Source: Christiangramia echinicola DSM 19838
GTDB taxonomy: Bacteria > Bacteroidota > Bacteroidia > Flavobacteriales > Flavobacteriaceae
Direction: 5' to 3'
DNA: 64,000 nt
NCBI RefSeq assembly: GCF_000423065.1
Contig: NZ_AUHG01000011.1
Span: 744,001-808,000 of the forward strand
Shown here: piece by piece, positions 17,148-27,300 of the stretch
Position numbering within the stretch: position 1 is the stretch's first letter
How the letters are laid out: each line of letters opens with the position of its first letter
Position numbers and translations under genes: made by a program
The notes under the pieces: model-generated
Seen by the model: the letters and a program-made list of their open reading frames with translations, nothing else
Database searches by the model: none
What the model was told of the DNA's origin: nothing

Positions 17148-18049
17148 TTAATTATTTCAGAATTTTCAGGAATGGGCTCATTGCGATGTTTCCATCGTTT
17201 ATGAGTCCATAAATAATATTCTGGTTTCTTTCTTATTTGACTCTCCAGGTATTCTACAAACTTTTTAGTGATAGCATGTTCTGGTTCGTTAGGAGCGTCT
17301 TCAGTTATAGGTTTTATGGTTGCTTCATAAAATCCACGTCCTTTTTTCTCTACGTGAAGATAGATGACCGCCATATCCAGTTTTCTGGCCATTCTGTCTG
17401 ATCCTTCAAAAACCGGTACGGTAATTCCCATAAAATCTATCCAGTATTTCGCACGACTAAGTTTGGGAGATTGATCAGCTATCATTGCATAATTTGCCAA
17501 AATCCCCTTCTCCTGATTATATCTTATTGTAGAAGTAGTTTCTTTAGTCGTGATCAAAGTTCCACCAAATCTTCCTCTAATTTTTTTTACCAGATTATCA
17601 AATCGTCTATTCTTAATTTGCTTATAGATACCGTAGGTTCTATATTTAAGACCATAAAGCTGTAAAGCATTTATCCATTCGTAACTGGCATAATGACCAA
17701 GCATTACAATTAGACTTTTATCCTGATTTTCCAGTTGTCTTAAATATTCCAGATTTGTAAAAGTGAATCGTTTTTCAATTTCCTTTTCTGAAATACTAAT
17801 ACTTTTTATCATCTCCAGAAACATGTCACACATGTGACTGTAGAATTTCTTCTGAATCTGTTTTATCTCATCTTCAGACTTTTCCGGAAACACCAGTTCC
17901 AGATTATTCCTTACCGTTTTTTTTCTGTAACCTATTATATGATAAACCAATACGAATACGAGATCCGAGACTATATAAAATAACCTGAATGGGAGAATGG
18001 AAATAAGCCATAGGATAGGGTAGATCAACCAGAAAACTAATCCTTGCAT
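17144..18049 (-). CDS. LpxL/HtrB-like lipid A acyltransferase family protein
   Basis: This 301-residue protein has an N-terminal hydrophobic anchor (LVFWLIYPILWLISILPFRL) and the acyltransferase core with the HX4(D/E)-type motif in GHYASYEW (about 118-125), followed by ADQSPK and MARKLDMAV-type conserved blocks. The family transfers secondary acyl chains to lipid A, or acylates other membrane lipids, at the inner membrane. The exact acceptor cannot be read from the sequence. It overlaps the end of glmM by 4 bp on the opposite strand and diverges from the rhomboid gene. Confidence 0.87.
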   Translation of the reverse strand: MQGLVFWLIYPILWLISILPFRLFYIVSDLVFVLVYHIIGYRKKTVRNNLELVFPEKSEDEIKQIQKKFYSHMCDMFLEMIKSISISEKEIEKRFTFTNLEYLRQLENQDKSLIVMLGHYASYEWINALQLYGLKYRTYGIYKQIKNRRFDNLVKKIRGRFGGTLITTKETTSTIRYNQEKGILANYAMIADQSPKLSRAKYWIDFMGITVPVFEGSDRMARKLDMAVIYLHVEKKGRGFYEATIKPITEDAPNEPEHAITKKFVEYLESQIRKKPEYYLWTHKRWKHRNEPIPENSEIIN

Positions 18050-18074
18050 AAAAATTCTTTCGGCAAATATATGG

Positions 18075-18082
18075 TATATTTG
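18075..18082 (+). promoter_or_regulatory. Possible -7 box for the rhomboid gene
   Basis: TATATTTG fits TAnnTTTG and lies 20 bp before the ATG at 18102, implying a very short leader. No standard -33 TTTG is seen at the expected distance. Confidence 0.45.
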
Positions 18083-18101
18083 AAATTAAACTTACGCAAA
18101 T

Positions 18102-18749
18102 ATGGGAGAATTAAGCCTTGCAACACTCGTTGTAATCGCCGTGAATGTTCTGGTTTCTTTTAAAGGTTTTAGTGATCAATCTTTTTTCAATAAATACAAA
18201 TTCAATATTGCCGATATAAAAGGAGGTTCAAAATTTCAAATTTTCACCTCCGGCTTTCTCCATGTAGATACGGGACATCTATTTGTTAATATGCTTACCC
18301 TGTTTTTTTTCGCCAATGTCTTAATCTATAATTTAGGATCTGTTGCATTTATAATTATTTACCTGGGTAGTTTGTTATTAGGAAACCTGCTTTCATTTTT
18401 CTTTCATAAGAACGATTATCAATATACGGCAGTTGGTGCAAGTGGTGCGGTGATGGGGGTTTTATATTCAGCAATTCTTTTACAACCAGATATGACCCTG
18501 GGTCTATTCTTTGTTATTCCTGTCCCGGCCTATATCTTCGGAATTGGCTATCTATTATATACTATTTACGGTATGAAACGCAGGACAGACAATATTGGTC
18601 ATGATGCTCATTTTGGCGGTGCGACAGGAGGTTACCTCTTAACCATGCTTTTTGCTCCGTGGGTATTTGAAACTCACCTGCTCATGGTTATTTTACTGGC
18701 AATCCCTATCGTTATTCTTTTTTTTCTGCAAAGAACAGGTTATTTATAG
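18102..18749 (+). CDS. Rhomboid-family intramembrane serine protease
   Basis: The catalytic serine motif GASGAVMG (Ser about 114) and the catalytic histidine in HDAHFGGATGGYL (about His170) are both present, within a six-helix membrane protein of 215 residues. The L1-loop region (GFLHVDTGHLFVNMLTLFFF) with HxxxN is also there. Such proteases cleave transmembrane segments in the inner membrane; the substrate is unknown. The SIMPL gene follows 47 bp downstream on the same strand and may share a transcript. Confidence 0.93.
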   Translation: MGELSLATLVVIAVNVLVSFKGFSDQSFFNKYKFNIADIKGGSKFQIFTSGFLHVDTGHLFVNMLTLFFFANVLIYNLGSVAFIIIYLGSLLLGNLLSFFFHKNDYQYTAVGASGAVMGVLYSAILLQPDMTLGLFFVIPVPAYIFGIGYLLYTIYGMKRRTDNIGHDAHFGGATGGYLLTMLFAPWVFETHLLMVILLAIPIVILFFLQRTGYL

Positions 18750-18796
18750 TTTGGTACTCTTCTTGGTTATATTCAATAAAACTAAAAACTATTTAT

Positions 18797-19483
18797 ATGA
18801 AAAAAGTATTATTTATTCTAACGCTGATTGCTGCTTTTCCGGCAATAGCTCAACAGAATATGGAAAGACCTGTAGTTAACGTTACCGGGGAAGGTACCGT
18901 AAAAGTAGAACCTGATGAGGTGCTTATTAAATCCCGAATAGAACATGAAGGTTCTTCTGCTGCCGAAGTTAAAAAGCAAAATGATGAGGTGGTGAATAAG
19001 GTGATCAAATACCTAAAATCACAGAATATAGATGAGAAGAATATTCAGACCGATTATATGAATCTGAATAAACGTTACGACTATAACGATAAAACCTATA
19101 GCTATGTAGCTAACCAGGCAATTTCTATAAGCCTGGATGATATAAAGGATTACGAAAGGATCATGAAAGGTCTATTAGAAAATGGACTTAATAGGATTGA
19201 TGGAATTCAATTCAAGTCTTCTGAAATGGAAAAATACGAAAGGGAGGCTAGAAAAAAAGCTGTTCTGGACGCGCAAAATAAAGCCAGGCAACTATCTGAA
19301 CCATTAGGACAGGAAGTTGGGAAAGCAGTTTCAATTAGTGAAATGGATTACCGAAATTCTCAACCTGTTTATAGAATGGATGAAGCTGTAGAAATGAGTG
19401 CAGCTAAAGGCAGTCAGGAAACGATTGCTCCCGGCGAATTAGAGATAAAGATAAAAGTAAATGTAGGCTTTGAGCTGAAATAA
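18797..19483 (+). CDS. SIMPL (DUF541) domain periplasmic protein
   Basis: A signal peptide (MKKVLFILTLIAAFPAIAQ) precedes a SIMPL domain: VNVTGEGTVKVEPDEVLIKS, a central alpha segment (KKQNDEVVNKVIKYLKS), the conserved aromatic stretch, and the C-terminal beta-strand LEIKIKVNVGFELK. The family is periplasmic or surface-associated and forms oligomers; its molecular role is poorly defined. The length of 228 residues is usual. A perfect palindromic terminator overlaps the stop codon. Confidence 0.9.
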   Translation: MKKVLFILTLIAAFPAIAQQNMERPVVNVTGEGTVKVEPDEVLIKSRIEHEGSSAAEVKKQNDEVVNKVIKYLKSQNIDEKNIQTDYMNLNKRYDYNDKTYSYVANQAISISLDDIKDYERIMKGLLENGLNRIDGIQFKSSEMEKYEREARKKAVLDAQNKARQLSEPLGQEVGKAVSISEMDYRNSQPVYRMDEAVEMSAAKGSQETIAPGELEIKIKVNVGFELK

Positions 19484-19509
19484 AAAAAGCGCCAATTGGC
19501 GCTTTTTTT
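19482..19509. terminator. Perfect palindromic bidirectional terminator
   Basis: A7-GCGCCAATTGGCGC-T7 is fully self-complementary, with A and T tracts on either side, between the SIMPL gene (plus) and the TlpA-like gene (minus, stop at 19528). Confidence 0.93.
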
Positions 19510-19527
19510 AGTATTTCTAGGCTTGAA

Positions 19528-20649
19528 TTATTTTAATAATTCTCCAATTTTATTAGCAAGAGCATCTCCTCTTAAATTCTTAGCTACAATAACTCCATTC
19601 TCGTCCAGAATGAAAGTAGCAGGAATAGAACGCACTCTATATTGTTTGGCAACAGGCTCATTCCAGAATTCCAGATTAGAAACGTGACTCCACTGTTCCA
19701 GATTATCATCTTCAATTGCTTGTAACCATCTGTCTTTTTGACCCGGTCTATCAAGAGATACACTAATAATATTCAATCCCTGGTCTTTATATTTATTATA
19801 GGTACGTACTAGGTTAGGATTCTCAATTCGGCAAGGTTTGCACCATGCGGCCCAAAAATCTACAATAGTAACTTTTCCTAAGTTTTCGTCTAAAGATAAC
19901 TGCTCTCCATCTGGAGTAGGAGCTGTAAATTCAGGAGCTTTACTTCCAACTTCAGCCGCAAGACTATTGTCTAAATTTTGTTTTAATGATTTAGCCAGTG
20001 GAGTTTCTTTAATTCTATCTGAAACCTCAGTATACATATCTCTAACTTCAGACGAAGAATGAGTTCTCATATTAAGCATATCTGTTAATAACATGATAGA
20101 GACATAAGAATCTTTATTTCTATTGAATAGCTCTTTCTTAAAGGTTTTATCATTATCTCGTAATTCGGTTTGAGCTTCTCTTAAATTATTAAGGGTAGCA
20201 GTGTCTTTTTCACTTGCAGCGCGACGCATATCGGTTTGCATCCCAACCATTTTGCTGTTTAGCTCCTTTAAATGTTCCAAATATTCGGCAAGAGCTTTAT
20301 TTTCTTTACCTCCCGAAATTTCGGTATTTCTTAGACTGTCTTTATTTATATCAAATCTTATTTCTTGATTTTCAGCAATAAAAACTACATTACCATTAAC
20401 CCCTTCAAATCCCAGAAAGCTTAAACTAGGAAGATCCTGATCTTCCATGTCTATTTCGAATTTACCATCCTGAATGGTCGCAGTGTCAATTGGTTTTAGA
20501 CTTCGAGTAGATTCATCTCTCTCAGAAATATAAACCTTGGTGCCGTTATCTAGGCCATCAATTGTTCCGCTTAAATAGTAGCCTTTATCCTCCTGGCATC
20601 CCGTTAGTATTAAAGCGAAACCAAAAATCAATATTGCTATTTTCTTCAT
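19528..20649 (-). CDS. TlpA-like thioredoxin lipoprotein with DUF4369-type N-domain
   Basis: This 373-residue lipoprotein has lipobox LILTGC and a CQEDKG mature start. Residues about 25-120 form the beta-rich domain commonly found before TlpA modules in Bacteroidota (YYLSGTIDGLDNGTKVYISE), then a helical linker, then a thioredoxin fold from about residue 230 with the redox motif WAAWCKPC (Cys270, Cys273) and a cis-proline region VRSIPATF. It probably reduces disulfides in the periplasm; the partner protein is unknown. It is monocistronic by context. Confidence 0.9.
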   Translation of the reverse strand: MKKIAILIFGFALILTGCQEDKGYYLSGTIDGLDNGTKVYISERDESTRSLKPIDTATIQDGKFEIDMEDQDLPSLSFLGFEGVNGNVVFIAENQEIRFDINKDSLRNTEISGGKENKALAEYLEHLKELNSKMVGMQTDMRRAASEKDTATLNNLREAQTELRDNDKTFKKELFNRNKDSYVSIMLLTDMLNMRTHSSSEVRDMYTEVSDRIKETPLAKSLKQNLDNSLAAEVGSKAPEFTAPTPDGEQLSLDENLGKVTIVDFWAAWCKPCRIENPNLVRTYNKYKDQGLNIISVSLDRPGQKDRWLQAIEDDNLEQWSHVSNLEFWNEPVAKQYRVRSIPATFILDENGVIVAKNLRGDALANKIGELLK

Positions 20650-20785
20650 TTGTTAAAGTATTTTTCACAAAAATAAAGAACTACATTCTCATAGTAGATC
20701 AATATTTATAAATTATTGTTAATTTAAATGTAGTTAGCTTTAATCGGCTTCCATAACTTTTAATTTTACCTTAAATTATCCGGTT

Positions 20786-23152
20786 ATGATGCAGCAATTA
20801 AAAGAGTTTCCTTTAGATATAAAGATCAGTTTCCATAAGGTTATTGAACAGTATAAAAAGGAGGTGAATGAAATCGAAAGCAGTATTTCCAGGAAATACA
20901 TGGAAGATATGTTGGCATATATATCAGATTATCCTGAATTATCTGAAGGATTTGAAAATCTGGATCTTCTTAAAAAATTCAAAGAGCCAATAGAGATTTT
21001 ACTTGATGACCTTTTTCCTAATATATTAACCAATAATGAGATTAAAGCTGCAGCGGTTCCGTTTCACGATATCCTCTTCAATAAATCCAAAAGACTTAAG
21101 CAGATTCTTAAAAATGCCGGGGAAGACTTTCAGCTTTCTTTTCGAAATACAGATGAAGAGCTTATCTATATATTTGCCTGTATACAGGTGCTTAAGCAAT
21201 ACTATGGCTATAATATAGATGTTTCAAGGCCTCTATATTATGACATTCCAGATGAAAACGGAATTCGAAGACATTATAGAATCGCCATGAATGCCGATTT
21301 TGTGGAGATCATTAAAAAGGATAGTGCGCCTGATATTTCTGAGAGTGATGTAGATCAATTACTACAGAATGTAGATGACTTAAAATTATGGAAGGAAAAA
21401 ATTCCTCCTGGTAGTTATATTTTTAAAGGTTTTACCATCGTGAATCTTACAGATGTTACGATAGATGACGCTATTTCAGAATTAAAAACCACGCTTTTAT
21501 TTGAAGAAGTAAATGAAACTGAAGAGTTGCAAAAACTTCAGGAGATCTTCAGGTCTATTTATAAGATTTCAGACTTGCGAGTTGGTTTTACTGTTTTTAA
21601 TCATAAAGACATGGTTTTTGAACGTATGGATAATGGTGAAGCAACGAGCTTTATTCTAGATGATAAATTGGTTAACGACTGTGAAACCGGGATCTGTAAA
21701 AGCGGGTTTCAGAAATTAATAGATGATAATTCATACTTCAGCATTTCAAATGTAGATGATTATGTAAAAGAGAATGATAATCTGCTTGCCAAAAACCTTC
21801 AAAAGAATAAGGTTAAAAGCTGTTTGCTTGCACCTATTGCTAAGAACGGAAGATTACTGGGCGTTCTGGAACTGGTTTCTCAAAGAAAGAATGAACTCAA
21901 CAGCATTAATGCTATTAAGCTGGACGATATTCTACCTTATATAGTTACTACCGTAGAGCGTAATCGTAACGATTTTGAAAACAGGGTGAAAGCTGTTATT
22001 CAAAGTGAGTGTACCTCGATACATCCAAGTGTACTGTGGGTTTTTGAAAAAGAAGCAAAGAAGTTTATTCGGGATCTGGATAAGGACGGCCTGGCTTCAT
22101 TTAAGGATATTACCTTTAAAGATGTTTTCCCGCTATATGGACAAATTGATATAGTAGCCTCTTCTGAAGCTAGAAATGATGCGATCAAAGAAGATCTTCT
22201 GGATCAACTTGACATTATTCTGGATATTATTAAAAAGGCTTATGAAATTGAAGAATTGCCTATTTATGACCAGGTAAAATACCGGATCTCAGATTTTAAA
22301 GAGGAACTTCTTGATAAGCTTAACGCAAGTAGTGAGCAAGAGGTTTTTAATCTTCTGAAGAAGGAAGTGAATCCGTTAATGAGTCATTTAAAAAAGCAAT
22401 CAGACGAAATTAGAAAGCTGGTTGATGATTACTCCAAAATGCTAAATCCTGAAACCGGCCTGGTATATAATCACCGCAAGAAGTACGATGATACGGTTCA
22501 GCAGATCAACCGTACCATGTCCAGGTATATTGATAAAAAACAGGTGCAGGCACAGGGCATATATCCCCATTATTTTGAAAGATATAAGACCGATGGGGTA
22601 GACCATAACATGTATATAGGAGCTTCCATGGCTAATCAACGTCCATTTAACAAGGTCTATTTATTCAATTTAAGACTCTGGCAATTAAGCACTATGTGTG
22701 AAATGGAAAATCGTTTCTACCAGTTACAGGAAAATACTCCGATAAAATTAGAAGCAGCCTCTTTGATCCTCGTTTATAATAGCACTATGTCTATTAGGTA
22801 TAGAATGGATGAAAAGAAATTTGATGTTGACGGTACTTATAACGCGCGGTACGAGATCATTAAAAAACGAATAGATAAAGCCTTTGTGAAGGGGACTGAA
22901 GAAAGAGTAACCCAGAAAGGTAAAATGACCATTGTTTATTCTCAGGGTAGTGATGAACGAGAATATCTGCAATACATCAAATATCTACAGGCTAAGAATT
23001 ATTTTGGTGATGAGGTAGAATTGCTAGACCTGGAAGATGTACAGGGGGTTGTTGGTTTAAAAGCCATCCGGGTGAATATACTTTATACCCCGGATAGCAA
23101 TCATCCTGAAAAGATCATTAATTATGATGATCTAATGGAAGAATTACATTAG
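20786..23152 (+). CDS. Large GAF-domain protein
   Basis: This 788-residue soluble protein has a GAF-like sensor segment around residues 240-400 (VNDCETGICKSGFQKLI, VKSCLLAPIAKNGRLLGVLE). The flanking N- and C-terminal regions are mainly helical and unrecognised. Similar long GAF proteins are widespread in Flavobacteriia without known function. No HTH, kinase, GGDEF or phosphodiesterase domain is visible, so how it outputs a signal is unclear. It overlaps the convergent HD/Pycsar-effector gene by 9 bp. Start is ATG 20786 or 20789. Confidence 0.75.
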   Translation: MMQQLKEFPLDIKISFHKVIEQYKKEVNEIESSISRKYMEDMLAYISDYPELSEGFENLDLLKKFKEPIEILLDDLFPNILTNNEIKAAAVPFHDILFNKSKRLKQILKNAGEDFQLSFRNTDEELIYIFACIQVLKQYYGYNIDVSRPLYYDIPDENGIRRHYRIAMNADFVEIIKKDSAPDISESDVDQLLQNVDDLKLWKEKIPPGSYIFKGFTIVNLTDVTIDDAISELKTTLLFEEVNETEELQKLQEIFRSIYKISDLRVGFTVFNHKDMVFERMDNGEATSFILDDKLVNDCETGICKSGFQKLIDDNSYFSISNVDDYVKENDNLLAKNLQKNKVKSCLLAPIAKNGRLLGVLELVSQRKNELNSINAIKLDDILPYIVTTVERNRNDFENRVKAVIQSECTSIHPSVLWVFEKEAKKFIRDLDKDGLASFKDITFKDVFPLYGQIDIVASSEARNDAIKEDLLDQLDIILDIIKKAYEIEELPIYDQVKYRISDFKEELLDKLNASSEQEVFNLLKKEVNPLMSHLKKQSDEIRKLVDDYSKMLNPETGLVYNHRKKYDDTVQQINRTMSRYIDKKQVQAQGIYPHYFERYKTDGVDHNMYIGASMANQRPFNKVYLFNLRLWQLSTMCEMENRFYQLQENTPIKLEAASLILVYNSTMSIRYRMDEKKFDVDGTYNARYEIIKKRIDKAFVKGTEERVTQKGKMTIVYSQGSDEREYLQYIKYLQAKNYFGDEVELLDLEDVQGVVGLKAIRVNILYTPDSNHPEKIINYDDLMEELH

Positions 23153-24328
23153 ATAGAACGCAAGAATAAATGCGATCACAGAGACAATGATCCCGGTCAT
23201 AAATACCGTATAGGTTAACCTGAGCAGGAAATACTTTCTGTGGAGTACTTTTCCCAGTAAATGTAAATCCAGCATAAGCATTTCGTAAACGTAGTCTTTA
23301 TCCTTGATAAGCTTATTCATTCCCCATTTAAACTGATCAAATGGCATTTTATGGTAATTACCGAAAAACAGGAGGTTTACATTTCTGTTCTTTACCTGCT
23401 CCTTGGTGAATTCTCCACTGGTTACATTTGGTCTTGTGGAAAGTATCGATAGGATGATCGAAGCTACACTGAAAAGCACTAAAATAAGACTGGGGATAAG
23501 CAAATGCTTATTGGATTCTGCCTCCAGTTTAGGGATAAGATTTGCCAGGGCTAAAGAAATAATAATGGCGTTAACAGATAATAGAATGTTAGCCTTGGTA
23601 TCTGCAATATCACTCAGTTTGATGTGATTTCTCAAAGTAACTCTGAAAAGGGTCTGGATACTCCTTTCCGGGTTTTCATTCTTATATTTAGCCTTCATGC
23701 GAGCTTTATGCTCTTCTTTATTCAATTTCTTCTCCTGCTTATTTTTACTTTCAATAAGTTCCAGCAGGTTGTCTTCTTTTTTCGGTTTCCAATTTTTGAT
23801 AGCATAATCTGTATAATACTGATGTTTTTCAGTAAATACCATGATGTTCTCCTCGAGCCATTCAGCATTTGTGAAATTCTTAATATTATGAAGTTCCAGC
23901 TCCTGTCTTAGAAATTCACTGGTCTCTTCAAAATAATCCTTTCCGAAGTGAGAAGAGTCTGCATCTCTTATGATCTTTTCTCCAATACATTCAGGAATGT
24001 TCGAGAACTTCGTCGCCAAAATGTATTTTTTTACCTTTTCTATTAACTCTTCAGTAGCATTATGCTCATTTAAAAAGGATTCTGCTATCTCGGCGCTTTT
24101 TACTTCATGCCCCTTGTATTTATGGATATATCCTGTGTCATGCAGCCATGCTGCAAGGATTAGAGCCTCTTCCTCTTTAACATTAATTTCAGAATTATCG
24201 ATTAATTCTTTAGTACTTTTAACCACACGCTGCGTATGCTGGTAGTTATGATAAATAAAGGTGTTTGGCAGTTTATCTTTAAATAATTCTTCAACAAATT
24301 TATCAGCTTTCTCTATGAGATTATTCAT
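23144..24328 (-). CDS. HD-domain protein fused to a Pycsar-effector-like (PycTM/DUF5706) membrane domain
   Basis: Residues 1-190 are an HD domain with metal-ligand pattern YHNYQHTQRVVK (His27, His31), LHDTG (His63-Asp64) and RDADSSH (Asp122/124), as in nucleotide phosphohydrolases. A charged linker (about 195-220) leads to a C-terminal membrane module with RVTLRNHIKLSDIADTKANI, hydrophobic segments at about 244-264, 275-295 and 367-393, and KEQVKNRNVNLLFFGNYHKM, resembling the membrane effector of Pycsar anti-phage systems. Canonical Pycsar effectors are paired with a pyrimidine cyclase; none is seen within this window. The fused HD could degrade a cyclic nucleotide signal. The domain calls are from recognition, not search. 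Confidence 0.8.
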   Translation of the reverse strand: MNNLIEKADKFVEELFKDKLPNTFIYHNYQHTQRVVKSTKELIDNSEINVKEEEALILAAWLHDTGYIHKYKGHEVKSAEIAESFLNEHNATEELIEKVKKYILATKFSNIPECIGEKIIRDADSSHFGKDYFEETSEFLRQELELHNIKNFTNAEWLEENIMVFTEKHQYYTDYAIKNWKPKKEDNLLELIESKNKQEKKLNKEEHKARMKAKYKNENPERSIQTLFRVTLRNHIKLSDIADTKANILLSVNAIIISLALANLIPKLEAESNKHLLIPSLILVLFSVASIILSILSTRPNVTSGEFTKEQVKNRNVNLLFFGNYHKMPFDQFKWGMNKLIKDKDYVYEMLMLDLHLLGKVLHRKYFLLRLTYTVFMTGIIVSVIAFILAFYLM

Positions 24329-24385
24329 ACATGAAGTTCTTAAGTGGAACGACCAAATTACAAAAAAAATTGAGCATAATTTTCT

Positions 24386-27300
24386 ATGAAAAAAGTTAAA
24401 CTTTTAGCCCCAATCTTCTTAGTTTTCCTAGCTTTTTCCTGTGCTACGGTAGAACCTAAATATCGCGATGGAGAAGCAAAATCAGACTTTAATTATCCTG
24501 AAAATAAAGAAATAGAAAAATCTTTCTATCTCCTTGGAGATGGTGGGTATTCACCCCCGGGAGGATCTTCTCTTGGTTTAATAGCATTTAAAACCTATTT
24601 GGATTCAGTAAATAAGGATGAGAATTATACTATTTTCCTGGGAGATAATATTTATCCTGATGGGATGCCTCCAAAAAGCTCTTCTGAGCGTGAGGCGGCA
24701 GAATATCGTCTGGATGCGCAACTTGATGCTATCGAGAATTATAAGGGGAAGGTTGTTGTAATCCCAGGAAATCATGACTGGTATAATGAAAAATTAGATG
24801 GTCTTGAAAGACAAAAGGACTACTTAAAAGAAAGGTTTGAAGATGACCTTATTTGGAGCCCGGAAATTGGTTGCGGACTAGAATCAATTGAGGTTTCAGA
24901 AAATATTCAGCTTATTGTGATAGATTCACAATGGTATTTAGAGGATTGGGATAGAAATCCGAGAATAAATGATAATTGTGATCAGATCAAAACCAGGGAA
25001 GCAATGTTCCTTGAACTGGAATCTGAAATTAAAAAGAATCAGAATAAAACTGTTCTTCTTGCCTTACATCATCCTATTTACACAAACGGAGTTCATGGAG
25101 GTCAGTATACTATAGACAGGCATATTTACCCTTCGCAGAAGAAGATCCCTTTACCAATTCTTGGATCACTTGCCACTTTAATCAGGACAACCGGGGGAGT
25201 GTCTATTCAGGATGCTCAAAATAATCGCTACAAGTCATTGGCCAACAGGTTATCCACGATTGCGCAGGGTAGTGAGAGGCTTATCTTTGCGTCTGGTCAC
25301 GAACATTCTTTGCAATATATAGAACATGATAGTGTAAAGCAGATCGTATCCGGGTCTGGATCAAAGGCATCTTATGCTACTTTGAGTAATGATGGTGTTT
25401 TTGCATATAACGGTCAAGGATTTGCTGTTTTAGATATTTTTAAAGACGGATCATCATGGATAAGTTTTTACGGAAATCAGGATAATAAGCCTAAATTATT
25501 ATTTCAGAAGGAAGTCCTTAAAACGCCTGTTCCTTTTGAATTTAAAGATTATCCAGAAAGTTTCCCTGGAACTAAGACCACTTCCATTTACAAAGAAACC
25601 GAAACCGATAAAAGTCCTGTTCATAAAACTGTCTGGGGAGAGAGATACCGTAAATTATATGGTACAGATGTGACTTTTAAAGTAGCAGATCTTGATACCC
25701 TTTATGGCGGATTAGAAGTAGTACGAGAGGGTGGAGGTCACCAAACCGTATCCCTTAGGGTAAAAGACAGTGCAGGCCGTGAATACAACATTAGAAGGGT
25801 TAGAAAAGATGCCCTTAGATTTTTACAGAATGTGGCGTTTAAGAATCAACCTGTTGAAAGTAAACTTGAAAATACGGTAGCAGAAAATTTGCTGACAGAC
25901 TTTTATACGGCGGCACACCCATATGGCTTTCTGGCAATTCCAACTTTGAGCAGAGCAGCCGGAGTTTATCATACGAACCCTCAGGTTTTTTATTTACCTA
26001 AACAAAAAGCACTAGGAAAGTATAATTCCATACATGGTGATGATATTTATATGATCGTTGAAAGACCTGAAGAAGGTTGGACCGGTTACGAGTCTTTTGG
26101 AAGCCCAGATCATGATATTGTTAGCACGGCCGATATGATCGAAAGGTTAAGAAGGGATGAGAAATATACTTTGAATGAATCAGCCTATGTAAGAGCAAGA
26201 ATCTTTGATATGCTTATTGGAGATTGGGATAGGCACCAGGATCAATGGCGTTGGGCTGAAATTGAAGATGAAGAAGGGAAACATCATTTTGAACCTATTC
26301 CTAGAGATCGGGATCAGGTATTTTCTAATTTCGATGGTGCCTTTTTCGGAACGCTAAGGGCGCTTACCGGTTTTGCTAATCAGTTCGCGGTATATGGAGA
26401 CGATATTACCGATGTAGAGTGGTTCAATATTGCCGCGATGGGGCTGGATAGGTCGCTGTTGCAGAATAAAGGTAAATTAACCTGGATAGAGCAGGCAGAA
26501 TTTATTAAGAATAATGTAACCGATGAGGATATAGAAGAAGCTTTTTCAAAATTACCTGAAGAAACAAGGGGCGAAACTACCCAGGATTTAATTAACAATC
26601 TTAAAGGCCGTCGAAATAATATTGTTGACATTGCTGAAAGGTATTATGATCATTTAGCAAATCTTGCCATTGTTACAGGAACCGATAAGGATGACTTTGT
26701 AGATATTGAAAGGCTTGAAAACGGTGAAACTCGAGTTACCATTTCCAGAAATAAGGATGGTGAAAGAGCTGAAAAATTAAGTGATAAAAATTACAAGTAC
26801 GAAGAGACCAAAGAAATCTGGGTATATGGATTAGATGATGACGACAGGATTTTTGTAAAAGATAATGGTCCTTCCAAGATCTTTGTTCGGGTAATTGGTG
26901 GGCAAAACAACGACGTCTACAATATAGATGGTGGGAAAAATCTTAAGATCTATGATCATAAGTCTTTACCAAATACTATTGAGAAAACAGGTGATGCGAG
27001 ACTTCGTTTAACCGATAATTACGAGATTAATACCTATGATAAGGATAAAAAGACATTTGCTTCAGGCTCTATTCTTCCGGAAATAGGCTATAATCCAGAT
27101 CACGGATTTAATTTCGGCTTGGAGTATGTAAAGTCTATCAATAAATTTAAAAGGAATCCATTTACTTCGCAGCATACATTTTCCGGGGAAGTTCATTCAT
27201 CAACGAATGGTTTTGCTCTGGCATACGAAGCTGAATTTGCAAGTATAATTGGAAAATATAACCTGCAATTGGGGGCAAATTTCGCAAGTCCTCAATTTTC

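Noticed and set aside
20786-24328. A complete Pycsar anti-phage operon
   Set aside because: No cyclase is present in the window and the two genes are convergent, so this cannot be called a standard Pycsar system.
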